DNA of 64,000 nt from Costus lasius (lineage: Eukaryota; Streptophyta; Magnoliopsida; Zingiberales; Costaceae), in contig CM050454.1 of NCBI GenBank assembly GCA_027563935.2, positions 49,566,596 to 49,630,595 of the forward strand, read 5' to 3'. Shown here piece after piece: positions 24,401 through 36,032 of the stretch. The notes below the pieces were generated by a model. That model was not told the DNA's origin. It made no database searches and saw only the letters and a list, made by a program, of their open reading frames with translations. The position numbers were made by a program, and so were the translations under genes. The first letter of the stretch is position 1. Every line of letters begins with the position of its first letter.

Positions 24401-25364
24401 CATTGGAAATGACATTCCTGAAATGCATGCTGTGAAGGCATGGCTGAGGAAATGTTTCCAGATGAAAGATTTAGGAGAAGCAGCCTATGTATTAGGTGTG
24501 AAGATCTACAGGGATAGATCTAAGAGGCTTCTCGGGCTGTGCCAGAGTACTTACATCGATAAGGTCCTGGAGAGATTTCATTTAGAGAATTCTAAACGAG
24601 GATATCTTCCAGTCAGACATGGTCTGAATCTTTCGAAGAGTCAGTGTCCACAAACACAGACTGAGAAAGATGAAATGGACAATACGCCTTATGCTTCGGC
24701 TATTGGATCCATTATGTATGCGATGTTGTGTACTCGCCCAGACGTCGCTTACGGGTTAAGCGTGACCAGTCGTTACCAAAGTAATCCAGGTATGGCGCAC
24801 TGGATTGCAGTCAAGAACATTTTAAAATATCTGCGGAGGACCAAAGATATGTTCTTGATTTATGGTGGTCAGGAAGAACTCAGTATAGAGGGATATACTG
24901 ACGCTTCGTTCCAGTCGGACCAGGATGATTTCCGATCGCAATCAGGCTATGTTTTTAGCTTGAATGGAGGTGCAGTGGTGTGGAAGAGTTTCAAACAGTC
25001 AACTGTTGCTGATTCCACAACAGAAGCCGAGTATGTTGCAGCCTCGGAAGCATCCAAGGAGGCAGTTTGGATTCGTAAGTTCGTGAGAGAACTTGGTGTT
25101 GTTCCTTCGAGTGCAGATCCTTTGGTTATCTTCTGTGATAACACTGGAGCAATCGCACAAGCAAAGGAACCACGGTCGCACCAGAAGTCCAAGCACATAC
25201 AGAGACGGTTTCATTTGATCAGGGAGATCATAGATCGTGGCGAGATCAAAATCTGCAAGGTACATACAGATGACAATCTGGCAGACCCGCTTACTAAGCC
25301 TCTGGCGCAGCAGAAGCATGAGAAGCACTGTAATAATATGGGTTTGAGATTTCTCAACCATTAG
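21480..25364 (+). CDS. Element C gag-pol polyprotein (1,294 aa)
   Basis: A single open frame for a complete copia polyprotein that would package, process, copy and integrate the element. Order: Gag with UBN2-like N-terminal half; zinc knuckle C240-C243-H248-C253 (CFHCGQLGHWKKDC); protease with LDTACG, Asp287; integrase with H421, H426, C452, C455 and catalytic D482, D545, E581 (the D-35-E spacing); reverse transcriptase with QMDVKTAF (D883) and YVDDI (D970, D971); RNase H with D1141, E1184, D1220. Ends with LADPLTKPLAQQ, typical of plant copia. ATG chosen because MNFNVRSLLERE is conserved in A and E. Polypurine tract agtgcaagtgggag follows directly. No defects seen. Confidence 0.96.
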   Translation: MNFNVRSLLEREKFAGPNFSDWFGHLKIVLKAERKLYVLETAIPPQPAPNATRAVREAYEKHVNDSIDVACLMLASMTPPLQRQHEDMSAIQIIANLKMLYAAQARTERYNLTKLFFQSKLAEGSPVGAHVLKMIGHKEALEKLGHTINQELAVDIILQSLPPSFDAFIINFNMNKIDCTPAELLNMLLTTEETLKGKPSTSVLMVPSRNKKKGKKGKAPVKNYSKALKQKVKRSKEYRCFHCGQLGHWKKDCKALQGDKRGSFASGSGIFVTEVMFSSSSISWVLDTACGVHICSNVQELKRRRQVGQHEVDLRVGNGARVAAVAVGDYFISLPSGIVLELNSCYFVPSITKNIISIPALVRKGFSFECNISKCILSLDNIVYATGSINNGLYMLDMECSIQQIDIKKAKYADDSTLLWHSRLGHINEKRIKRLHDNGLLGSFSCEEIDTCKACLMGKMTKSPFPHKGQRASGLLDLIHSDVCGPFSKHARGGYQYFITFTDDFSRYGYVYLMRHKSESFDKFKEFKNEVQNQLGRNIKALRSDRGGEYLSHAFTDYLKECGIISQLTPPGTPQWNGVSERRNRTLLDMVRSMMSQATLPYSFWGFALETAAKVLNRVPSKAVSKTPYELWYGKQPSLTFIRIWGCEAYVKKLASGKLESRSDKCIFVGYPKETKGYYFYDPKENKVFVARTAIFLEKEFLLQEASGREIKLDENLEVGQSDQAELDEPEPVEQVIEQPEAQISREPRRSGRIRRQPERYDGVYIIDHDEPLTYAEAVSGPESARWLEAMRAEMDSMSDNQVWDLVDPPPGVIPIGCKWIFKKKIDMDGNVVTYKGRLVAKGFKQIYGIDYDETFSPVAMFKSIRILFAIVAYYDYEIWQMDVKTAFLNGNLDEDVYMTQPEGFTNPADRHKICKLKKSIYGLKQASRSWNIRFDESISEFGFIKNEDDPCVYKRFSGSVITFLVLYVDDILIIGNDIPEMHAVKAWLRKCFQMKDLGEAAYVLGVKIYRDRSKRLLGLCQSTYIDKVLERFHLENSKRGYLPVRHGLNLSKSQCPQTQTEKDEMDNTPYASAIGSIMYAMLCTRPDVAYGLSVTSRYQSNPGMAHWIAVKNILKYLRRTKDMFLIYGGQEELSIEGYTDASFQSDQDDFRSQSGYVFSLNGGAVVWKSFKQSTVADSTTEAEYVAASEASKEAVWIRKFVRELGVVPSSADPLVIFCDNTGAIAQAKEPRSHQKSKHIQRRFHLIREIIDRGEIKICKVHTDDNLADPLTKPLAQQKHEKHCNNMGLRFLNH

Positions 25365-25367
25365 ATT

Positions 25368-25384
25368 AAGTGCAAGTGGGAGAT
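25368..25384 (+). other. Element C polypurine tract
   Basis: aagtgcaagtgggagat between the gag-pol stop and the 3' LTR; the same tract is found in A (6947), B (30395) and E (46018) on the minus strand. Confidence 0.85.
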
Positions 25385-27048
25385 TGTTGGGGTATGCCCT
25401 TAAGGCTAATGTTTGAGGCCTATGGGAATGTATCTGTATCATGTAATAAACTCTTATGTTTATAAAGGCATGGTTGTTATTCAGTTAGTTACATTGTCTG
25501 CTGCAATATATGTTCTTCTGAATAATGTCTCAAAGCTGTTCAGCTAGGCTGACATGCAGTTAAGTCCTTAGTCGAGATATCTTGGTGAACATGAGACAGC
25601 CTTGATATGATTGAGACTAATATGTGTTCTAATCTTATAGGATGCTTCGAGCATGGAATAAGATGTAGACTCATGGGTACATGGGATGTACTGGACAGAC
25701 CCTACTAGGATGTTCAATTGTTTGTCGCAATGTGAATATTCCTTGAGTATGACAAGTGGCACATTTCCTCTGACTTGAGATCACTTGTGTTTTCTAAATG
25801 ATGATTGTCATTGTTTTGAGGTAGTTCAATATCATTTGAAACATAATGATTATAGACTATCTTGGATGGTGAGCTTGAGTCAGGTTAGGGCACTAGTGAT
25901 AGACATAGGATTGCCGTCTCCTTGTTTAAGGAGTGTGATGTTCTAAAGGGGCCCCCTGGATGAGATGATTGAGAAAAGAGTATGGCCATACCCAGGTGAC
26001 AGTGTTCATCTGTTCTAATCATGCTCATCATATTGGAGTTACAAGCTTGACATGCTTGTCCAATAAGAACGTCCAGTGGTAAAGGAAATATGCATGCCTT
26101 GTGATTTGATTCACACTTGTGCTGTTTTTGGGTGTAGTCTTGGAAGACTCTTTCCTTTATATCGGGAGACAGTGATGTGTTGCTAGATACCCCTCACTGA
26201 TCGTGATAATGTGAGTTATCGTTACCGACATTTAAAGGAAACCCTCAGGGTCGCACAATTTGATGATATGGCTTACTTAAGTCAGATCGTATGGACTGTA
26301 TTGTTCGGATTCAGTTTAAAGGGATTTAATCTCTGATTGTAAGTGAGATCTGGTCTGATCATGTTTGATTGATTAGGGCTTGAGATCGGTAAGCTTCGAT
26401 CGAGAGAATGAATGCTAGATCGGTCAGATCAGAAGCATTAAGAGATCAACGGTCAGATCAAGAACCTTGTGGTTTAATTATGATTTGGACTGGTTGCTTG
26501 GCTTGATTAGTTCTTAAACCGAACCAATGTGAACCGGCTCATGAAATGAGCGCATGGTTCAAGGCTTGGCGAGTTGTTCACTTGGCGTGAACATTGGAGC
26601 GAACGTGGTGGCTATTTTTAGTAACCATGATCTCCACTTGGAGATAACGCTCACGTTCGAATAGTGCTTACTACTCTCGCCTATCAAGCGACCTCTTCTC
26701 TTGACGCTTTCGTGTGTGGCGACGTCTTGAAGGTTGAGGAGGATTCGGCCAAGAAGTTCATCATCCCTTTCCATTCGATCAAGGACACTTTGTAGCCTTG
26801 CTAGCACAAGGAGCAACAAAGAGTTTGCCATCATCCTCTTGTGTGCGAGACTTTGGAGAAGTGGCATTTGCGATTTTTCTTCCAAGGCGCCATCTAGAAA
26901 TGGCTATGGTATGAATCATTTTATTCATGCTGATTTTATAAGCTAATCATAATGCATGCAAAGATCATTGAAACCCTTTTTCCGCTGCATCTATATCTCC
27001 ATATGCGCCTGTAGGGTTTTACCTCCCCTTATTCTAGGGGATCTTTCA
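25385..27048 (+). repeat. Element C 3' LTR
   Basis: 1,664 bp, two substitutions relative to the 5' LTR by eye. Stem arms at 26971-26977 and 27013-27019. Confidence 0.95.
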
Positions 27049-27053
27049 TGGAT

Positions 27054-28423
27054 ACAACATGAAACCTTTACCTCTCAACGATGCCTCTAGACTTTCACCA
27101 TGTGCCCAGCACATGTGAACTTCTAGTCAAGTCCATTCCTAACCGTTATGCCCAGGGCCAACGAGTTTCCTTGCGAAGGCACGCCCAGGTTAAAACTGGA
27201 CTGGGGAAACCATTGCCACCACGCACTTTCTAAAGATAAGTGGGTGTGTCCCACGAGGGTGGGAAACAATTTACAACTCCACTGATAGATAGCTTAGTGA
27301 GGGCTACGCGTTAGAAGGCTACCAGACTTGATATTTTAATTGAGGGTTTTTGTTTAAGGTCTCATCATCTCAGTTGTATCTTATGTCTATCATTACAGGC
27401 ATGCAATCCTATAGTGATAACATAACGGTAAAACATTTCAGGCATGCTTCTGCAGATAATAATAAAAGCAGTAAAGGATGATGTGATCATATCCTATACA
27501 AGACATTGAACCAATCCATGCCATGAAATAGGTTCAACTCTTGTCCTAGAACTCAAGCCCCAAAAACTAGACCTAGCCTAGCCGACCTCTAGCTTGAACT
27601 TCAAGGTTGGCTCCAAGGTCCTTCTCTCATGGTTTAGCTCTCAAACCCTAGGGGTACACCCATAAGGTTCGGCCAATGCCATGGTCTTCTTCCAAGGAAG
27701 GTGCGCCATCCAGCATCCAGCAAGCCACAAGAGGGATAGCACACAAGCACAAGGCTTGGTCAAACCTTAACTTGCGCCCCCATGCAAGGATGTGCCACCT
27801 TTTGAAGCTTGTTGCGCCATCAGGCAAGGATGCGCAACCAAGCAAGCATGCACCTTGCTCCAAGTAGATGCGCCACCCTAATCTTCTTCTTAGTTAAAAG
27901 CAAAAAAGAAAAGCGGCACGCAGGCCTCACAAGGATACATCACAGGCATGAAAAGGGGGGGCTTGACTAATGATCACAACATCATCCACAATCAATGTAT
28001 TTACTCATGCAATTCTACATGCTCATGAAAAACATAAAATCTGAAATTTTACTTTTTCACAAAACCAGTTTCTTTTTCTCATCTTCTTCTCACAAGTCTT
28101 TTGGTTTATTGCGATTTATTTTTCATGATGATTTCAGAGATCCTTTCGGCTGGCAATTTTGTCAGATCAAGAGACTTGGCCAGTCCGAAGACACAATGCC
28201 TGTCCTACTTGACAAAATCACGTGCACCTTTGATCTTTAAATCAAACAAGAAAAATAGTCCAAAAATTCCAAAAGAGATTGAGAGGATGATAGAAACAAG
28301 AAACCCTAGTTTTTCTACTTTTTAGAAATATCGATTGCCATGCATCATGCTATTTACGAAAATAGAGATATGGCATGTGAGCATGGAAGAAAAGCATAAA
28401 ACATCGTTCGAGTCTTGCAAGTC
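27054..28423 (-). other. B left copy leader, part next to the middle LTR
   Basis: Matches 34650-36019 (right leader) throughout with scattered substitutions. Includes a second tcccac-gagg-gtggga dyad near 27247-27262. Short frames (for example around 27650-27860 on both strands) are shared by both copies but have no recognisable product. Confidence 0.8.
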
Positions 28424-28435
28424 GCTCTGATACCA
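28424..28435 (-). other. Second PBS of tandem B
   Basis: Minus strand TGGTATCAGAGC one base inside the middle LTR. It shows that the middle LTR is followed by a new internal region rather than flanking DNA. Confidence 0.93.
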
Positions 28436-28436
28436 C

Positions 28437-30394
28437 TGTTGGGAAACCCCGGGGACATTTTACAATTTTCAGAGTTATGGACATACATTTTTCGCAGCGG
28501 AAGAATGTCCCCGAAACAGGTCAGTCCCAAAAACCCAGTGAAGATCGCAAGCAAGGGAGTCGACACGATGAGTTAGGAAATACCTTAAGAGCAATGTAGA
28601 GCGATGCCGATGTAGGCGCCCAAGTGTGCGCCCTCTGCAGTCTCACACACACGGATCTCTTGAGTTCTCTTCTCCCACGCCCGGTGCTAGCCTCGGGAAG
28701 AAGATCCAAGCCTTAGTTCTCTTCTTGAATGCTTGCGCCACCTCCAAGGTAGAAGCGCCATTTGAAGAAGAAGAGAGGAGAAGGGAGAATGCCGCCAACC
28801 CTTTCCTTCTCTTGCGCCAAGGAGGAAGAAGGGAAGAAACTCGCGGTTATGGAAGAAGATGCGCCCTTGTCCCAAGCCTTTCGCCCCTCCTCTTGTGTTC
28901 ACGCCTTCAAGGAATGATTACCCACAAGAGGGGGCGACTAGGGTCATATTTATAGGGCAAGAGGCGGTTAGGGTAACGGCTAGGATCATGACAAGTGTAG
29001 GGCTAGGATGAGGAGGTTTGAGATAAGGAAAGTCTCCAAGACATTTCCATAATTCTCATTCAACCTTACCTTTTGTTCCCACGCCTTTCCTTGTGCGCCA
29101 AGGGCATGCCTTGCGTCTCAAGCAATGCCATAGAGGCATGCATTCCATCCTAGGAAGAGAGGGGGAGGCGCCCTTTACTTCCATAATGAAGCAAAGGCGC
29201 CAACATGACCCCATTATGCCCCTAGGCGCCTAATGGTTCATGTTTCTCCCCATTATACCCTTTTAGCCTCTCATCTCTTCATGAGAACTTGTTATTGGGC
29301 CTCATTGGATAATGAGCTAGCCCAAACATCATTGCATAGGTTGATTAAGCACTTGGATCCAATCCAATGCAACCCTAATCCAAATGTGACCAACCATGGT
29401 CAAATACGGGTCAACCTGCCAAAAATAAAGTTTATCTCCAATAACATTCTTCCATCTCATCAGGCCCATTGGCGCTGATGAAATCTCCCAATTACATCCG
29501 AGTTATCCAATAACTCGATCATAAGGCTTCCCGATCAATAAGAGAACTCAAGTATCAAGGTGTGCGACCCTGTAGGTTCTTCTGACGCTGGCAGTGCTGA
29601 CCAGAGGTCATCACAAGCAGTGAGTGGCACCTAGCAGTGCATCGCTACTACCCAGGTCATTGGAATGCATATCGACATCGACAGCCCCATCATCGCAACT
29701 AGGTACAGATGCATTACAGTCTCTTTGCCGAACTGATATCTGATTGGACAAGTGTGTCACCACTTATTTTCATCCAATCACATGGCTATGACTAAAACAG
29801 GTTCTCACCTGGGTATGGCCATACACTCTCAGTCATAGAACCATAAAGGAGCTCCATGGATATCATACTTCCTTAGGGAAGGGGAAAATCCTATGTCTGT
29901 CCATTGATCTTCTCATATGGGTCGTGACATGCTCAATAACAACCGTTATGACCTCCCAGCTACGGCAAGGTGTTAGGTTGTATCAATGCAAGTCCCTAAT
30001 CATATAGAATGATCAATGACCTCAAGTCAAGGGATCAATGCATCTCCTGTCACTTATGAGGATAACTCATGACACCAAGTCATAGCCTCATAGCGGGTCT
30101 ATCCAGTATATCCCCAATGATATACCCATGTGTCTGCGTTAGCACCACGTGCCTAACCAGCCCACATATCAGTCTCTCAAGTACCATAGCTGTCCCATAT
30201 CCACTAAGGTACATCGACTGGGGATTATAATTCGAGCACAGATCCAATCTGTCTCCAGGGACATTATCATGTAAGTACACAATCGCAGGTGTAGTCAAAC
30301 AATGATAATGACAATGCCAGAATGATATATAAATATCAGTGTCAAGTAGTACATAAGTTGACCAAAACTAGGTCCTAGGGCATATACACCAACA
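28437..30394 (-). repeat. Middle LTR of tandem B
   Basis: 1,958 bp; minus strand begins TGTTGGTGTATATGCCC and ends TTTCCCAACA. TATA-like TATAAATA on the minus strand at 28947-28954. Near the 3' end, arms cggggacatt (28450-28459) and aatgtccccg (28504-28513) pair perfectly, with gcagcggaag (28494-28503; CTTCCGCTGC in sense) right beside the second arm. Confidence 0.93.
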
Positions 30395-30415
30395 ATCTCC
30401 CACTTGCACTAAGAC

Positions 30416-33400
30416 CTAGAAGTTGAGGAATCTCAACCCCATATCTCTAGCGTGACCATCATGCTTCTGCTGCGCCAAAGCCTTGGTCAATGGGTCTGCC
30501 AGATTGTTCTCTGTGTCTACTCTGCTAATCTCGACATCACCTCTGTCAATGATCTCTCTGATCAGGTGAAATCTTCTGAGTATGTGTTTGGATCTTTGAT
30601 GAGACCGTGGTTCCTTGGCTTGTGCAATTGCTCCATTGTTGTCACAGTAGAGTTCAATGGGATCCATTGCACTAGGTACCACTTAAAGATCACATAAGAA
30701 CTTCCTTATCCAAACAGCTTCCTTGGCTACCTCAGAAGCAGCCACATACTCAGCTTCAGTTGTAGAATCTGCTATGGTGGATTGCTTGAAGCTCTTCCAA
30801 CATACAGCGCCTCCATTTATCTTGAACACATAGCCGGCCTGCGATCTAAAGTCGTCAGGGTCAGACTGGAACGATGCGTCAGTATAGCCCTGCATACTGA
30901 GCTCTTCCTATCCCCCATAGACCAAGAACAAATCCTTAGTTCTTCTCAGATACTTTAGGATGTTCTTTACAGCCACCCCAGTGCTGTAGACCTGGATTGG
31001 ATTGGTATCGGCTAGTTATGCTCATAGCATATGCCACATCTGGTCTAGTACATAACATTGCATACATGATCGATCCTACTGCCGAAGCATAAGGAATTCG
31101 ACTCATGTCATCCCTCTCAGCCTGTGTTGTAGGACACTAGCTCTTTGAGAGAGTAAGGCCATGTAACACTGGAAGGTATCCTTTCTTGGATTGCTCCATG
31201 TAGAACTTCTCCAGTACCTTATCAATGTAAGTACTTTGACTAAGGGCCAAGAGCCTCTTGGATCTATCCCGGTAGATCCTCACGCCTAGAATATAGGCGG
31301 CCTCCCCTAAGTCTTTCATCTCGAAACACTTCCCCAACCATGTCTTCACAGCTTGAAGACTAGGGATGTCGTTTCCGATGAGCAGTATGTCATGAACATA
31401 CAAGACCAGAAAAATCACCAAGCTCCCACTGAATTTTCTGTATACACAGGCGTCATCTTCGCTTTTGATAAAGCCATAATCTCTCACGGCCTCATCAAAT
31501 CGAAGATTCCAACTTCGAGATGCTTGCTTTAATCCATAAATGGACCTCTTTAGCCTGCAGACCTTATTAGCCTCTGCAGGATGGATGAAGCCATCAGGTT
31601 GTGTCATATACACATCCTCAGTCAGCTTCCCGTTAAGGAACGCTGTTTTCACATCCATCTGCCATATCTCATAGTCATGATATGCAGCTATAGCAAGCAG
31701 AATCCGAATGGATTTAATCATGGCAACTGGCGAGAAGGTTTCATCATAGTCCACCCCGTGGACTTGTTTAAATCCTTTAGCCACTAGTCTACCCTTATAG
31801 GTAACTATTTTGCCATCCATGTCTGTCTTCTTCTTGAAGACCCATTTACACCCTATGGGTTTTACCCCATCAGGCAGCTCAACTAAATCTCAGACTTGGT
31901 TAGCCGACATGGAATCCATCTCAGATCTCATGGCGTCAAGCCATTTCTCGGAGTCCGGTCCACTGACCGCCTCATCATAGGTTCTAGGTTCATCCTCAAT
32001 GATGAAGATCCCATCGTGTTGGGTCGGTAGCGACCCATACCTTTCAGGTGTACGATGAATTCTCCCAGACCTACGCGGGACCTGTGTCTGAGCCTCAGGT
32101 TGCCTAGCAACCGGTGCAGGTAGCTCAGATTCCATCTCTTTGTCTTGTGCTTGCACTTGGACCTCATCCAAGTCAAACTTCCTCCCACTAACTTCTTTCA
32201 TAAGAAATTCTTTCTCTAGAAAGACAGCACCCCGAGCAACAAAAACTTTATTCTCGGTTGGGACATAGAAGTAGTATCCTTTAGTTTCCTTAAGATACCC
32301 CACAAACACACACTTATCAGATCTAGGTTCTAGCTTGCTAGAATCCTGACGTTTGACATAAGCCTCACATCCCCAGATCCTGATAAACGTGAGATTAGGG
32401 CGTCTTTCACTCCACACCTCGTATGGTATTTTGGAGACACTCTTAGATGGAACATTATTCAGTATTAGAGAAGCTGTTTCTAGTGCATGCCCCCCAGAAT
32501 GATGAAGGTAGAGTTGCATGACTCATCATGGATCGAACCATATCCAATAAAGTTCGATTTCTACTTTCAGACACACCATTCCATTGAGGTGTTCTAGGAG
32601 GAGTGAGTTGGGATATGATCTCACACTCTCTCAGATAGTCAAAGAACTCACCACTCAGGTATTCTCCACCTCGATCTGATCGAAGAGCTTTAATGGATCT
32701 TCCAAGCTAGTTCTCTACTTTCATTCTTGAACCCCTTGAATTTCTCAAAGGATTCAGATTTATGTCTCATTAAGTAGACATAACCATACCTACTGAAGTC
32801 ATCAGTGAAGGTAATGAAGTAGTTGTACCCTTCTCTGGCTTGTTTATTGAAGGGTCCACACACATCAGTATGTATGAGATCCAATAAACCTTCTGCCCTC
32901 TCACCAATCTTGGTGAAGGGCACCTTTATCATTTTCCCTAATAAACAGGGTTCACAAGTATCAAATTCCTCCAAGGAACTTGAATCTAACAATCCATTTG
33001 CATGGAGTTGTTGGATGCGATTCTTGTTTATATGGGCTAATCGACAGTGCCATAGGAAAGCACCAACTGAACCACTCAGTTTGGTCCTTTTATTGCTTAT
33101 GTTACAAACAGAACTTTCCATATCCAAGATATACAGACCATTGCATAAAGTACCCTTCCCATAGAACATATTTGCAAATGAAAAAGAACAGGAGTTCTTA
33201 TTTATTTCAAATTTAAATCCTTTCCTTGCCAAGCAAGGAATGGATACAATGTTCTTTGTTAGCGAAGGTACACAAAAGCAATTGTCTAGTTCTAATTGAA
33301 GTCCAGAAGGCAAGGAGAGAGTCAAAATGCCTACAGCAACAGCAGCAACCTGTGCCCCGTTTCCAACGCGTAGGTCAATCTCTCCAAGCCGCACCGATCT

Positions 33401-34339
33401 ACTTTTCTTGAGCCCCTGCATATTTGTACAAATATGAGCTCCACATGCGGTATCCAATACCCATGACATAGAAGTAGAAAGGTTGACTTCTGTAACATAA
33501 ATACCTGAGCTAGAAGTTAAGGCCAAGCCTTTCTTCTCCTCATTCTGAAGCTGCCTGCAGTCCCTTCTCCAGTGGCCCTGCTCACCACAGTGAAAATACC
33601 TCTGTTCCTTTGACTTCTTCGCCCTTTTCTTCAGTGCTTTGGTAGGACCTCTGGCACTGCTCTTAGCACGTGCCTTACCCTTCTTCTTTATCTTCTTGGT
33701 CGTAGGGACCAAAAGAACAGAATTGGGTTTGGTCTTACCCATCTCTCGCTCGGCTGTTTGGAGCATATTCATCAATTCCTCCCGTGGGCATTCAATCCGG
33801 TTCGTGTTGAAGTTAATGATAAACGGACTGAAGCTAGGGGGCAGGGAATGAAGAATAAGATCCACAACCAGCTCGTTGTCTATGGTGTGTCCCAGTCTTC
33901 TGAGATGATCCACATTCCCAATGAGTTTGAGAACATGGGGTCTCACTGGTGCACCTTCAGACAACTTGCACCGAAAGACTGCTTTGGCAGTGTCAAATCT
34001 CTCAGTTCTAGCCTGAGCCTCGAACATCTATTTCAGACGAGTAATCATCTGAAAAGCGTTCTGCTCCTCATATTGCACATGCAGTTCAGGTGCCATACTG
34101 GCTAGCATAAGACATGCAACCTCCAAAGAGTCATCCTGATGCTTTCTATAAGCATCTCTATCTGCCGTTCGGGCATTAGGCGGAGGAGCCGCAGGAAGAG
34201 GCTGTTCAAGGACATACAGCTTCTTCTCGAGCTTGAGGACTATCCTCAAGTTCCGATGCCAGTCCATAAAGTTAGTTCCAACTAACTTATCCTTGTCAAG
34301 GAGTGATCGCAGTGATAATCCACTAGTGTTCGTAGCCAT
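30416..34339 (-). pseudogene. B right copy gag-pol, decayed
   Basis: Complete copia gag-pol in outline (start at 34337-34339, end at 30416) but heavily damaged. Seen by comparison with the left copy: Gln-to-stop near 34028; zinc knuckle first Cys to Tyr (YFHCGEQGH) near 33597; one-base insertion near 32720 and another near 32493; Trp-to-stop near 31890; Gln-to-stop near 31138; a frameshift near 30976; a stop near 30683. The RT motif YVDD reads YVHD (codon 31392-31394), so a catalytic Asp is lost. The last part retains RNase H motifs (TDASFQSD, CDNNGAIAQ) and LADPLTKAL. It cannot make active enzymes. Confidence 0.92.
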
Positions 34340-36019
34340 TGTTCTACAACACCAAAGAAACAGCAGATTAGTACTACTTCGAATCATTTAAACTGGACTT
34401 GTTTTAAATGATTTCTGCTCTCACTATTTTAAATTCGCATTGACAACCCACAAAGTCAATTGGGAAGTTTAAGACTTCCTAGTGAGATGGGATCCTTATT
34501 TCACATGAGGCTTCGCGTCCCACGAGGGTGGGATGAGATGCACAAAGTAACCCATGTTTCCTAAGGTGGGGGCGCCGGCCGGTTGCTCAAAGCAACTCCC
34601 CTTGTTGAGACAGTCTGGGCATTTCATGTCTAGCGAGGGCTGGCTGGATACAACATGAAACCTTTACCTCCCAACGATGCCTCTAGACTTTCACCATGTG
34701 CCCAGCACATGTGAACTTCTAGTCAAGTCCATTCCTAACCGTTATGCCCAGGGCCAACGAGTTTCCTTGCGAACGCACGCCCAGGTTAAAACTGGACTGG
34801 GGAAACCATTGCCACCACGCACTTTCTAAAGATAAGTGGGTGTGTCCCACGAGGGTGGGAAACAATTCACAACTCCACTGATCGATAGCTTAGTGAGGGC
34901 TACGTGTTAGAAGGCTACCAGACTTGATATTTTAATTGAGGGTTTTTGTTTAAGGTCTCATCATCTCTGTTTTATCTTATGTCTATCATTACAGGCATGC
35001 AATCCTATAGTGATAACATAACGGTAAAACATTTCAGGCATGCTTCTGCAGATAATAATAAAAGCAGTAAAGGATGATGTGATCATATCCTATACAAGAC
35101 ATTGAACCAATCCATGCCATGAAATAGGTTCAACTCTTGTCCTAGAACTCAAGCCCCAAAAACTAGACCTAGCCTAGCTGACCTCTAGCTTGAACTTCAA
35201 GGTTGGCTCCAAGGTCCTTCTCTCATGGTTTAGCTCTCAAACCCTAGGGGTACACCCATAAGGTTCGGCCAATGCCATGGTCTTCTTCCAAGGAAGGTGC
35301 GCCATCCAGCATCCAGCAAGCCACAAGAGGGATAGCACACAAGCACAAGGCTCGGTCAAACCTTAACTTGCGCCCCCATGCAAGGATGTGCCACCTTTTG
35401 AAGCTTGTTGCGCCATCAGGCAAGGATGCGCAACCAAGCAAGCATGCACCTTGCTCCAAGTAGATGCGCCACCCTAATCTTCTTCTTAGTTAAAAGCAAA
35501 AAGAAAAGCGGCACGCAGGCCTCACAAGGATACATCACAGGCATGCAAAGGGGAGGGCTTGACTAATGATCACAACATCATGCACAATCAAGGTATTTAC
35601 TCATGCAATTCTACATGCTCATGAAAAACATAAAATCTGAAATTTTACTTTTTCACAAAACTAGTTTCTTTTTCTCATCTTCTTCTCACAAGTCTTTTGG
35701 TTTATTGCGATTTATTTTTCATGATGATTTCAGAGATCCTTTCGGCTGGCAATTTTGTCAGATCAAGAGACTTGGCCAGTCCGAAGATACAATGCCCGTC
35801 CTACTTGACAAAATCACGTGCGCCTTTGATCTTTAAATCAAACAAGAAAAATAGTCCAAAAATTCCAAAAGAGATTGAGAGGATGATAGAAACAAGAAAC
35901 CCTAATTTTTCTACTTTTTAGAAAAATCGATTGCCATGCATCATGCTATTTACGAAAATAGAGATATGGCATGTGAGCATGGAAGAAAAGCATAAAACAT
36001 CGTTCGAGTCTTGCAAGTC
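34340..36019 (-). other. B right copy leader
   Basis: About 1.7 kb between PBS and gag ATG. Both dyads of the tcccac-gagg-gtggga type are present (near 34518 and 34844). The insertion site used by C in the left copy lies at about 34643-34650 here, where this copy has an extra four bases (ctgg). Confidence 0.8.
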
Positions 36020-36031
36020 GCTCTGATACCA
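36020..36031 (-). other. First PBS of tandem B (initiator tRNA-Met)
   Basis: Minus strand TGGTATCAGAGC one base inside the right LTR. Confidence 0.94.
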
Positions 36032-36032
36032 C

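Larger units (their letters stand above)
17986..27048 (+). mobile_element. Element C: intact, very young Ty1/copia (Angela-like), 9,063 bp
   Basis: Two 1,664-bp LTRs, PBS, 1.8-kb leader, one uninterrupted gag-pol frame and polypurine tract. Inserted in the leader of B-left on the opposite strand; target duplication tggat at 17981-17985 and 27049-27053. LTRs differ at 2 positions by eye (19344 T vs 26753-region A, and 19510-region G vs A). With the commonly used plant rate of 1.3e-8 per site per year this is of the order of 50,000 years. All parts needed for autonomous transposition are visible. Confidence 0.95.

Noticed and set aside
27648..27867. Small conserved frames on both strands in the B leader
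   Set aside because: Present in both leader copies only because these are duplicates; no start context, domain or codon pattern supports coding.
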